The translations under genes and the position numbers were made by a program. The notes under the pieces were generated by a model. It did not search any database and was not told the DNA's origin. It saw nothing but the letters and a program-made list of their open reading frames with translations. Below are positions 1 to 11,300 of a DNA stretch of 64,000 bases, piece by piece (within the stretch, counting starts at the first letter, position 1; the number at the start of each line of letters is the position of its first letter). Source of the DNA: Chrysaora quinquecirrha (lineage: Eukaryota > Cnidaria > Scyphozoa > Semaeostomeae > Pelagiidae); the NCBI GenBank assembly GCA_014526335.1, contig JACTAT010000007.1, forward strand, positions 617,486-681,485, written 5' to 3'.

Positions 1-2487
1 CTGCCTGCGTCATACGATGTCTTGGTGACAGCTCTAGAAGCGAACGAAGACGTGCCTAAAATGGAAATAGTAACAGAGCGGCTTTTGCGTGAAGAATTAA
101 AATTAAAAGAAAAAGAAGCCTGCGGAGCAAATGCTGGTGATGCGAAGGCGCTGATGTCAAAACAGGCTAGAAAGAAAGGTCCAAGATGCAATCATTGTGG
201 AAAAATTGGCCATATAAAGAGAAATTGTTATGAGCTTCAGAACAAAAAGGGAGAATCTGGCTTCAAGAAAAAGCCTCATAAGGCATATACTACTGTTGAA
301 AGGTCTCAACGCAACGAAAGGGACTCTGACAGTGATGTGGTGGGTTTAGTAGCAAATGAAGCAGCACTCAGCTCTACACATAATAATAAAAAGTATGGAT
401 GGATCATCGATTCTGGGGCAACTAGCCACATGTGCCACGAATCAGATGCATTTATTGAGTGTGTAAAATTAACCAAGCCTCAAGAGATATCCCTTGGTGA
501 TGGAACTGTAGTCAAAGCTACAGGAAAAGGCACAGTATTGCTGGATATTTTAATTGGTCAAGATCAAATCCAAAAATGCAAGCTTAACGATGTGCTGTTT
601 ATACCAGAGCTTTCGTACAATCTCGTCAGTGTATCAAGAATCACAAAGTTGGGAAAGTCAATAAAGTTTGTATCATCCGAATGCATAATCCTGGATGAGA
701 ACCAGAAGACCATCGCTACAGCAAAGGAAATGGGAAGTCTGTACTATCTGAATGTTGTTCATCGAAGTGAAGCTGTTCATGTTGCTGTGAAAGATGCAAA
801 TGAAACAATGTGGCACAGACGTTATGGCCATGTTGGATTCAGAAATTTGGAAATTCTAGCAGCCAATGAAATGGTGGATGGCTTTGATTACCAAAAGTCC
901 AGTGCCTCAAAGTTTTGTGAGCCATGTATCAATGGTAAACACCATAGAAGCCAATTCCCAGCAGAAAGTGGAAAAAGGGCAAGTGAAATTCTTGAGCTGG
1001 TACACAGTGATGTATGTGGGAAGCTTGAAACAAAGTCACTCAGTGGAGCTGAGTACTTTGTAACATTCATTGACGATAAGTCAAGGCATGTATGGATATA
1101 CATGCTGAAACAGAAAAGCGAAGTATTTGCCAAATTCCTTGAATGGAAAGTTATGGTTGAAAAGGCCACTGGAAAATCAGTCAAGACACTTCGTACAGAC
1201 AATGGTGGTGAGTACACTTCAAAAGAATTTCAAAACTACTTGAAGAACAATGGAATAAGTCACCAATTAACTGTGCCGAAAACTCCAGAGCAAAATGGTG
1301 TTGCTGAGAGATTGAACAGGACACTAGTAGAAATGGTTCGTGCTATGTTGTCTAATTCAGGTCTAGAAAAGAAATTCTGGGCAGAAGCACTCTCAACAGC
1401 TGGTTATCTCAAAAACAGGAGTGTAACTACTGCAGTAAATGGAATGACACCACATGAAGCATTCACTGGAGAAAAGCCAAGTGTACAGCATCTAGAAGTT
1501 TTTGGTTGTGATGCATACATTCATGTACCCAAAGATGAGAGAAAAAAGCTTGATGCTAAAGCAAGGAAGTGTACATTGCTTGGGTATGGCACTGAAACCA
1601 AAGGTTATCGTCTGTATAATCATGAAAGCTGCAGAGTTTTCTATAGCAGAGATGTCATCTTCAATGAGCTAAAGGAAGCAAAACAGTCTGAAGAAGTTGT
1701 TGAAAATGAAATGACAGAGTCTGGCAAACACACTGTTGAATTAGAGATCAAAAACGAAGAAGAAATGATTGGAGAAACAGTTCAGAACCAGGCAAATTCA
1801 ACAGAAGAAAGTTTACGCAGATCTGAAAGATTAAGACGTCCTTCAGACTTCTATGGCGTGAGAGTCAACATTGCAGATGGTGAATCACGTGAGCCAAGAA
1901 CGGTAACTGAGGCTAGGGCCAGCCCACAGCACAAGGAGTGGGAGAATGCAATGAATAGTGAGATGAAGTCACTGAAACAAAATGATGTATGGGACCTTGT
2001 GGAGCTGCCAAGTGGAAAGTCTACAGTTGGCAGCAAATGGGTTTTCAAAACGAAATCAGATGCTGAAGGACGAGTTGAGAGATACAAGGCTCGACTCGTA
2101 GCACAAGGCTTCACACAGAGATACGGACATGACTACGATGAAACCTTCTGTCCTGTGGTAAGGTTTGAATCAGTCCGTACAGTCATAGCTTTAGCTGCTA
2201 AGCACGGTCTAAAGCTACACCAAATGGACATCACTACTGCTTTCCTGAATGGTGAATTAAAAGAATGCATTTACATGAAGCAGCCAGAAGGTTTTGCAGT
2301 GAGTGGAAAAGAGAAGCTGGTTTGCAAGTTGAAGAAAAGCCTTTATGGGCTGAAGCAATCACACAGGTGCTGGAACGAGGCGCTGGATAAACATCTGAAG
2401 ACGATGGGATTTCAACAAGCAACCAGTGATCCTTGTATATACACCGCTTCAGGAGGAGAAATTTTCCTGATTGCAGTCTATGTCGAC
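1..2487 (+). pseudogene. Ty1/copia gag-pol polyprotein, 5' part (truncated)
   Basis: The reading frame is open from the first base, so the start lies outside the window. In order it shows the end of gag, a CCHC zinc knuckle (CNHCGKIGHIKRNC, nt 187-228), an aspartic protease motif (DSGATSHM, near nt 409), the integrase HHCC finger (HRRYGH...CEPC, near 810-930), the integrase catalytic acidic residues (HSDVCG, DNGGEY, PEQNGVAER) and the first half of a reverse transcriptase (KARLVAQGF, MDITTAFLNGEL). The gag-PR-IN-RT order is diagnostic of Ty1/copia. The frame runs to Y-V-D of the RT YVDD box and is then cut by a hAT-like element at 2488. RNase H resumes at 3942. Apart from this break the frame is clean, so the element is young. 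It cannot make a complete RT. Confidence 0.95.
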
Positions 2488-3940
2488 CAGGGCCTCTTTT
2501 AACATACAAACTGGGGGGGCAAATGCCCCCCCAGTCGTGCTGGCTGCCCCCAGTTGAAGCTTTTTATGATGTTTTGCCCCCCCAGTGGAGGTCCCTTTTT
2601 TCCCTTTGATGCTTTTATTTTAGCAGTTTCTATTTTCTACACTAAGCAAGAAACCGAAATAGCAAGTAAGAATCAAGAAACCCAGATAAAAAATGCTTTT
2701 GTTTTCGAACAAGCCTCCCTTCGACAAGCCTCCCTTTGCTAAGTCCAGCTTAGATTGCTATGACAATGACTACTGTTATGACAACCAAACAAAACAATCT
2801 AAAGAGGTGAAGTCACGGTTCCGGGTTTACCACATGTTCTACTGTTCTACATGTTATATTATCAGTAATCAGTAGATCAATCAATTATCAGTATAATCAG
2901 TGATAATATTTACAAGGATGCCTTATGCTGAAAAGAGAAAGCTTGAGAAACAACGAAAACTAAATAATGATGCAGCAAAATGTCGTAAAATTAAAAATTT
3001 CTTCACTGTAAATAAAACTTCACAGCAAGAGCCTACAGAAAGCAGAGATGGGCCTACAACGACAGAACCATCTTCATCCGCAGAAAATCCAATTGAAACT
3101 GAGGAAAGCTGCCAGGAGAGTAGAAAATTGGAGTTTGAGCACCATCCACAAGAGACTACTCTGAAAACTACCAAGGAATTTTACAAGGGCTATCCCTTGG
3201 ACATTAACTTGATTGTCAGTAAAGCTGGTAGCAATGTGTTGACTGTTTTCAACGAAAAATCAACATTGGCAACAAAGGATACGCGCAAAAGGACATTTGT
3301 AAAATGTCCTGAATTTGAAGAAGAAGCTAGAAAGTTTTCTGGCAATAACAGAGTGTATATGGCACAAGGGGTGTTTGAAAATTTTGATGATATGCTACCG
3401 AGCTCTGTCAGCAGCTGCTAAAGATTATGGAGTCCACCCGTGGATTTTCATATGCTCAGAGGTAGCAAGCAGCCAGTTACAAAGTTGCTGTCAAGCTTTT
3501 CGGTTGTTTGTCCACACAGTATGACAGTAGAAAAGTGTGTCTCGACATACAACATGCTATTTTCAGACTTGCGAATGGCTACAACTGAAAAACCCTTAAC
3601 TCTCGGTTGATGATCCACTGGAATGGAGTGCCAACAGCAAAGTTCAACCCAAGACCAGCAGTTCAAACTTTCCTTACAATGAAGGACCGCAGAATGAATT
3701 TGCCAAAATTGACTCATATTGTGAAAGAGACTTCGTTAAAAAGTTCTTTGGTTGAAATAATTCTTCGTTTTTTCAGTTTACATTTTGTTAAAAGGAAATG
3801 TTCTTTTCTACCATAATTTTGACTCGCGCTCGCCTGCATCATTATTTTGGCAGTTGCTGAAAAATAAAATTTTTCCTTCGGTAAAACTGAGGTCCCTTTT
3901 AAAATTTGCCCCCAGCTCTGATTCCTTAAAAGAGGCCCTG
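2488..3940. mobile_element. hAT-like DNA transposon inside the copia element
   Basis: Perfect 15-bp terminal inverted repeats (CAGGGCCTCTTTTAA at 2488-2502 and its complement at 3926-3940) bound a 1453-bp segment that interrupts the copia polyprotein. A G7/C7 hairpin at 2511-2534 lies just inside the left end, and related C-rich sequence lies inside the right end. The CAGGG terminus and size suit a hAT-type element, but no complete transposase is present. The 8 bp on each side (ATGTCGAC and TTATAGTG) do not match, so a hAT target duplication is absent. About 190 codons of copia RT that should lie here are missing. Confidence 0.75.
2918..3421 (+). pseudogene. Transposon-borne ORF, N-terminal transposase-like remnant
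   Basis: An open frame inside the hAT-like element starts at the methionine of MPYAEKRKLEKQ. It has a very basic N-terminus (about 30 residues rich in K and R), a Ser/Thr/Glu-rich middle and a short globular-looking C-terminus. Basic N-termini of this sort occur in hAT-type transposases with zinc-finger heads, but I see no zinc ligands and no DDE catalytic core. The frame ends at 3421, and only short unrelated frames follow to 3816. I read it as the leftover 5' coding part of an internally deleted transposase. No function is assigned. Confidence 0.4.
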
Positions 3941-3941
3941 T

Positions 3942-4406
3942 TATAGTGATGCTGACTGGGCTGGTGATCTTGGAGATAGAAAGTCTACTTCAGGCTATAT
4001 ATTCAAGTTAAGTGGCGGTGCTATCAGCTGGAGAAGCAAGAAGCAGAGTTGTGTAGCTTTATCCACGGCTGAAGCAGAATATATTGCACTTGCAAGTGCA
4101 GCTCAAGAAAGTGTGTGGCTACAAGAGCTCCTGACAAGCTTGAAAGAAACAAAAATCAAGCCCACAACTATCTACGAAGACAATCAATCGGCAATTTGCT
4201 TGGCTAAAAATCCTCAGTACCATGGTCGAGCCAAGCATATCGACATAAAATATCACTTTGTTCGGGAAAGAGTTGCAGCTGGTGACATCAAGCTCGAATT
4301 CTGCAAGTCCCAAGACACGATAGCTGATATTTTCACCAAAGGACTAAGCAGTCCTCAGTTCACAAAACTGAGAGAGATGCTGGGAATGAAATCTTCATTT
4401 GGCTAG
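3942..4406 (+). pseudogene. Ty1/copia polyprotein, RNase H and C-terminus
   Basis: After the transposon the copia frame resumes at YSDADWAGD and runs through typical copia RNase H sequence ([22 protein letters not shown], the [10 protein letters not shown] block, H-I-D-I-K-Y-H-F) to a TAG stop at 4404-4406. It is the natural C-terminal continuation of the frame at 1-2487. The segment from the second Asp of the YVDD box to this point is missing rather than merely displaced. Confidence 0.92.
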
Positions 4407-4425
4407 TTCATGGAGTGAGGAGGAG

Positions 4426-4637
4426 TGTTGAAAATACACTCAATGAACTTTGAACTGGACATTTTTTGATTGACATTTCTTTTGTTTAACTTTCGAATTA
4501 ACTCACTCGTTTTTGTGGACTCGTTGGACTCGCTCGTTTTTTGTATTCACTCGTTGTTGTTTAACTTGTTATGTTATGTTCTGATCGAAAATTCATCTTT
4601 GATCTTTATCTCGAGAATTCTGCGCAAAATTTCAACA
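4426..4637 (+). repeat. 3' LTR of the copia element
   Basis: A purine-rich tract (GTGAGGAGGAG) directly precedes TGTTGAAAAT at 4426. A matching inverted end (ATTTCAACA) closes at 4637, giving a 212-bp TG...CA repeat, a usual size for copia LTRs. The 5' LTR lies outside the window, so the pair and the target duplication cannot be checked. The outer boundary is therefore inferred from the TGTTGAAA/TTTCAACA symmetry. Confidence 0.7.
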
Positions 4638-5384
4638 GAGCTAAAATTTCGGAGTGAAGGTCGAAATGGGCAGCAGATCAATTCTGGCAACGTCAAGTAT
4701 CAAAATTATCCGAAGTTGGGGTGCATGCCCTCAACCCCCTATATTGGTGCACTTTGGTTAGTAATAATGAAATAATGTATACGGGTTTTTATCGCAATCA
4801 AACATGGCATCCCGATAAATGTTCTTCAACTGCAGTCATATCAGGCATCGTCAGTGAAGTGAGGACCCTGAATATTGAGATGTGTGTCATTATACAAGGA
4901 CCTGGGCCCTTTGCTTTTGCTTGCTTTTTCTCACCACTGAAAAGTCCTTTCTTTGGCACTGCTCACAAAAGTTAATACGTCGGAAATAAGGCTTAAATAC
5001 GCAGCAGGGCTTCTAAACCAGCAAGAGTTTAAAAGGGGAACGGGGAACCTCATATCCCTACCCCCTTTTGTCCTTGTGCTTGTCCCAGATTGTTCCAAAG
5101 TTATCTGTATGCAAATATTTTGTTGCGCATGCTCAATAGGCTAGAGAGATCCACATAGTGACAAGGAAGTAAGTTCACGGAACGTGTTGCAAGCTCTTTG
5201 CAATACTTTATTTTATAGTTTATTTTGCAAGAAAGTACTCGTTAAATCTTTGATTATTTCCGTATTCGCGAACCAAAGGTCGAAAACATTTTTCTGGAAA
5301 CCTCAAAAAGCCGCGAAAAATAACTCTCAAATTTCCGAGCTAGGCCCGCCGCTGTATCAACAACGCCAGGAGCAGGATTGAAAA
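4638..5384 (+). promoter_or_regulatory. 5' flank and presumed promoter/5' UTR of gene 1
   Basis: There is no open frame of substance between the LTR and the first exon of gene 1. A TGCGCATGC word at 5124-5132 matches the core of the NRF1 half-palindrome, a common element of housekeeping promoters. A T/A-rich stretch (TTATTTTATAGTTTA) follows near 5209. An in-frame TGA at 5379-5381 lies one codon before the predicted ATG at 5385. The transcription start is not determined. Confidence 0.35.
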
Positions 5385-5388
5385 ATGT
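5385..5388 (+). CDS. SH3KBP1: Gene 1 exon 1, coding part (ATG T)
   Basis: A consensus donor (GTAAGT) at 5389 follows ATG plus one base, leaving phase 1. Exon 2 begins at phase 1, and joining them reads M-S-S-L-K-A-E-V-V-F, which places the methionine six residues before the first SH3 strand as in CIN85/CD2AP. An in-frame TGA lies one codon upstream and there is an A at -3. No better initiator is visible between here and exon 2. Confidence 0.65.
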
Positions 5389-8300
5389 GTAAGTTGGCAA
5401 TTAGTTTTTAAACGACTCTTTAGCCATAAAAGATATTAACCACTTTAATATTACTTTAATGGGGCTGATACTCATGTGAATGATAAATCGCGGTTGTTCT
5501 GCGTAAAAAGGTTTAGACTTTTCAAAAATTTTTGTGACACTTTTTTTATCATCATTTGTCAAAACGACTTTGACTGATCTAACCTCATTCTTGGTTCTTT
5601 TGAATTCTTGTGAAGTCATCAAACTCTTTCATTGAACTACAGACTCTTTCTTCAAACACCGACTCTACAATGAATTTGCCCATATTTCTGCTTTATGGTC
5701 GCCTAATTAATTTGTTTTTGCTTGGTGTTGTTTGTAGTTTGCCTATCATGATTCATGCCCACACAAACAACCCGAACCCACAACAATGTGTGCAGCAAAA
5801 AGTAACTGGCCTGGTATTACTGTAACCAGCAAAACAAATAAATGACATGAAAAAGTTGACTTTACAAAACTACCAACAAAGTAAACGCAACAGTGATAAC
5901 TTTTAGAGTTCAAGGACAAAAGGATAGTAATGTTTGGCTAAAGCTAAAAACCCCTTTTTCTTAAACCTTTTATTTTACTGGATTACAGTAGATGATCGAT
6001 TAAGCACAGCAGTCAAATAAGCACCAAAGTTTTGACAAATATAATTTAATAAGTGCTGCAGTCAAATAAACACTGCACACCTATTTTATTGTTAATTGAT
6101 ATTATGGACAGATGATATTATGATGATGGACAGTGCATGTCCAAAACATGTTTTCAAGTTAAAAGTTGTTGTTTTTGCTGTTAAATTTCTAATTGACACG
6201 CTACTCCTAAGAAATTTTGTTTACAATAGTGTTTTAACGAATTTTGAAATGTCTCAGAATTTGAGTTTTTTCTTTCCATCAAAACGAGCAGAATAACCTT
6301 GGTAAAAAATCTCCTGGTAATAAATTTGGTTAAAAATGATAAAGTTGTGACCATCATTTTAAAATCTAGTTACATGAAAAAGTGTAAGCGTTCTTAACAA
6401 TCTTTGAAACCAGCGCTGCAGTCTATTAAACATTGCAGTCCAATAAAGCCGCACATAAAACCTGGGAACTTTAATAAGTGCCACAGCACTCAATTAATCA
6501 TTAACGGTACATAATTTATACAAGTAAAAATAACTTTTTGCACATTCAATGCAGTTTTCCATTGAAAGAACTAGGATGAATAACCTGAATAAAAATGAAT
6601 AAATGAATTTAGTGAGCAAATAAAAAACTTAATGATAAATTTTTTAATTTCTTTCAATCAATTACTCAATGAATAATGAAAATGGTGATGTAGATGAAAA
6701 TAAATAAACCCTATTGACACTAACACATTGTTTTTGACACAGCACAGATAAAGACTGATTGATATTTTTGGTTTTTGGCATTGAGTCTGCTTTTTGTTGT
6801 GCATAAAAAACACATTAGGATACCTGTATTTTTAATTAGCTAACTTCTCTAAGCTCGTCCAAAGCTGGTCCCCCCTTTAGCATCAAGCTAGCTCTCCTGG
6901 TGCTTAATCCAAATTACAATTGAAAGTGTTAAAATTTGTCATTTCTCCTGGTACCGATTCCCCTTTAAAATCTTCATCAATTTAACTTACTTGATAGTAA
7001 TTAAGCTGTAATTAAGTTTCCTGTCGACTACAATTAAGAGACTTACCATTACGATAAAATTACAATTTAAAATTGCGATAAACAGCAGAAACATTTTCAG
7101 GCAAACTTAAAAGCCTTTTTTGTTTGACACTCCTCAGAGTATGAACGTCAGAAATAAAATGAAACAATTAATTAACGTAGGCAGAACTTATGCCCAGATA
7201 TGGCATGAAATGCACCAATCAGAAAAAGAAACTGAATTGGCATTCTGTTTTAAAAACGCCAATCAGCTCGTGGGATTCAGAGGGAAGCCTGGAAGTATTT
7301 CCGCTGTTTATTGCAATTTCAAAATTTTGTACCACTCAAAAATTGATTACAATGAACCAATTATTATAGCACACTCAGTTTAATATTGTTTGTAAAATAA
7401 AATCATTTTGATTCTTGTTGCAGCTTCATTAAAAGCGGAGGTTGTATTTCCTTATGATGCAGAACAAGAAGATGAACTGTCTCTTGCTGTTGGTAACATT
7501 ATCACAAACATTGACATGCAAGATGAAGGATGGTGGGAGGGTGAGCTTGATGGCAAAAGAGGAGTCTTCCCTGAAAATTTTGTCAAGCTTATCAAAGAAG
7601 AAGCCGAAACAGGTATATTCTAAAATTTGCAAAATCAAAAACTTTTGATGGTGAAAGCCTTGAATTTCTACATGCCCTGTGATGATATCTTTGAACTAGC
7701 CTTTACATCGGCAATGCCACATTGAAATTTAAAGGAATTTGGTTAGTTGATGGGAGAAAATTTGGGAGCAAGATTTGAACAAAAACAATTTTGCCTAATT
7801 CAGTGAGGTGTGTGGTAGAGATTGGACATAGTAGACACAAGTTTTTGTTAGTTGTGATTAAACATCCTATTCTGATAAATCTGATGTTTAGTGAAAATCA
7901 ATCATGAAAAGTTCATTGCGAGGTATCAGGCAATGACTGGATGCAATGCAACTTCATTCATACAAGTATAAGGTTGGCAAAGTAAATGCTTTCAACCACT
8001 TTTCAAAGCAGTTAAACTTCACCACCTCTCAGACATGGGCAAAGAGCAAGTTGTTGGTGTAGAGGCAGGACACAGCTAGCTTCAACTTTTAAGTTCTTCT
8101 AATAAGAGTCAAGAATCGTATTTGGAAATATGCATATACACCTATAAGGAGGTGAAACAAAAAATACAGCTTCCATTCCATCAGATTGATCCTTCTTCAA
8201 ACAAGGCATTTTGTAGGAGACAATCTTGTTTCTGTGCTCCCACAATAGCAACTAACAGACTATGTGTGTGTAATTGCTGAGGTAACCGAGCACTTTCATC

Positions 8301-11300
8301 ACTTTGGTTTGAAAGTAATCAACTACCACCTTCTCCAAAATAGAAGTGATGGTAAGGGAAGTGGGGGTAAGGGGAAAATAGTCATTCTGCTTTGAGAGAA
8401 GCTGATAACCATAGTGTACAGAGAAAAGAGAAATGTCCTTCATCAACAAAAAGATGAAAAGGCAGCAAAAAACCAATTAGTAACCCACTACCACGTCCAG
8501 CAAATTTTAATGCTGACCAAGAGTTGTTTTCTATTTTTTGTGTCGTTGACACTCTCAGCAGGTCTCCAATTCTTTATTTAGACCTCAAAAGTGAAGTTCC
8601 ACCAATTTATGATAATTTAGAGCATTGTTGATGTTTAGACCTAAAACATGATGCTTAATGACGTCACTGACCACCCCCATCGGTAGACATTTCGGAAAGG
8701 CACATGTTTGTTTTTTTAATTCTGCATGTCGAAAAACCCTCAAATCATCTCTTGAACAAAACGTCAGGCAAGTTGTTGTTGCACTATTTGACGTGTCTAG
8801 ATATTCAGATGCAAGATTACAGTTGAGGTCATATTTTTGGGTCATGATAACGATTTAAATGATGGTTAAATTTCTAATTTAAGCACCGTTAATGGCGAAA
8901 GATACTGTTATAATTATGCTAAGAAAGTAGGCTCAACTTAAGTTTAAATGAACAGAGGGCCTTGCAATGTCTTTTTCTTCTCTAATCCCGTTGTTGTCGG
9001 TATAAGTATGATGCTGGATGCCTTCCAGGTCAAAGGAGGTCAGGGGATGATTAAGGCTATATTTATAACCGTTAACGTGCCACTCGCCGTAAGTGTCTGT
9101 GAGGTTTCCTGTATAAAAGCCTGTCTGTCTAGGAATCCCTATGGAATCTGGCTGATCTCCAATCCTTCTACATATTTAGCAGTGTTTTCTCGAAGTGAGG
9201 TTCATTCGAATTCAACCACCGATAAGATAACAGGTCTTGATTCACAAAATTTCTCCCTCCCTCCCTATCCCTCTAGTTATTGTTTTTTGATTCTATGAGT
9301 TTTTGATTATTTCATTTCGCAGTCGACCACTCCGGTCGTCATTGCCAGGTGTGCCGGCCGAAACTTGCTTTGCAAATCGGAATCACCAACCGTAAATTGG
9401 GTTCCTTGCTCATGCAACAAAGGCTGGTACGCTGACCGGCCAGTTTCTTGAGAATACATTAACTGAGATTTATGGATTATTGGGCTGACCCTCCAGTATC
9501 AGTAGGTGATTTCTTTTGGAAGAAAACAAACGGTTAAATATTCTCTAACTGACATCGTTGTTGATAAGTAGTGTTCATAATATCTAAGTTAACATTAGTT
9601 TGACAAATACTAGCCATATGTTTGTTTAGTGACTTATATTTCAGCCACCATGATGGTGGCCATGATCCGAGTGAAGAGTAGCAGTTTCTTCGAACCCATT
9701 TTCAGTTTCGTTTTGAGTGCTCATTTGATAGCTCGATGATTCGTCGTCTTCTCCGTTCCAAGAGTTACTTCATTTTGAAAATTTACTCATCTAAAATCTC
9801 CATTTGTCATTTTACTCCATTTTCATCAAAGACTTAAACTGTTTCACTTTCTGTTTTAACAGATACAAAGACACAAACATCATCATTCCCGAAAGCAACA
9901 GTAACATTTGATTATGATGCTGCAGAAGATGACGAACTTGATCTTAAAAAAGGTGAAATCATTGAAGTCATAAAACAAGAAGAAGAAGGCTGGTGGGAGG
10001 GCAGATACCAAGGAAAAGTTGGAATGTTTCCATCAAATTTTGTTGAGCTTATCAGCGAGAAGCCTGTTGCCAATGAAGTACCAACACCCAGGACAGAATC
10101 TGTGCCAAAAGATGTTCCTTCAGATAAACCATCAGCTCTAGAGAAGATACAACATGATGAAGATGCAGGTATAAAACATACACTTTAGCCACTCTTTACA
10201 CGAGAGAAACTATATGGCTCTGATCCGATCCAAAACCAGTTCTTGTTCTTTTGCAATGTGTTTTCATAAGAAAACCTAGATTGGTTTGGATCTGATCCAG
10301 ATATATTCATCTACCGTATTTTTAGTTGATCAATGCATTACCACTCTCGTTGCTATAAAACTTCCTGAAAATTCTTCTACTTGGCACAGCAGCATCTTGT
10401 GGGATGCTAAAGCAGACAATTCGTTTTCCCTTTTAAAATTGATGTGTTCTTATAGGCTTTATTCATTCATTTTTAGTCATGTTTCGTATCCGTACCATTT
10501 AGGGTCCGATCAAAAGTTTTTATACACAGGTTCTAAACAGAGCATGATGAGCTGACTCTTCTCTAAACAGATCCAGAATTGGCCCTAGGCAGAGCCAGAA
10601 AAGGTACGGATCCAAGAGATCCCGTGTACACGGACGGCATTTTACAGCCAAAACTGTCTCTGTATCGCACCAAAGCCGACCCAGTTTCTCTCTCATGTAA
10701 ATGGGGGTCTTACTAGACAAAATTATTCTAAAACAGTCGTCAGAAAATGGGCACCATGGCTCGAAGTCACATACTAATCATTGTCAAAAGAACCAAAGTC
10801 TCTCTAGATGATTTACATGAACGTTTTGCTAAGTCTGTAAGTGATGAAGTCATCAACTCTGGACTATATTCTACCATTATAATTTTCCACAAGTTGCATA
10901 CGACAGTTGATGGGATTTGAACCTGGACTACACGATCAGAGAGCCAACAATGCTTCCACTAAACTATAGGGCTGATTGAAATCGCTGAGTTATTCTCCAA
11001 GTCTTGCAGGTTAAGGCTATCTTCCTGGTCCGCTTTTTTGTTTGCGATATGCTGAGCCTTCTTCATCACATTGACGTTGTATATATATATGTTGGGAATA
11101 GCGAACACAGAGATAGATTCTTCTACAAATGGCATACAACAATAGATGAATTTTGAAACTGGACTGCAGGATCAGAGAGCCAACGACGTTTCCACTGAAG
11201 TGTATAACTCTATGAAATTGCGGAGTAACTCTCCAACTGCATCTCTACCCGTTCGACTCTTTTGTGTTTCGGCTATGTTGAGCCTTCTTCATTACCATGC

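Noticed and set aside
8948..9298. 116-codon frame in intron 2 of gene 1
   Set aside because: No recognisable motif and no splice pairs; length is within chance for a 64-kb window.
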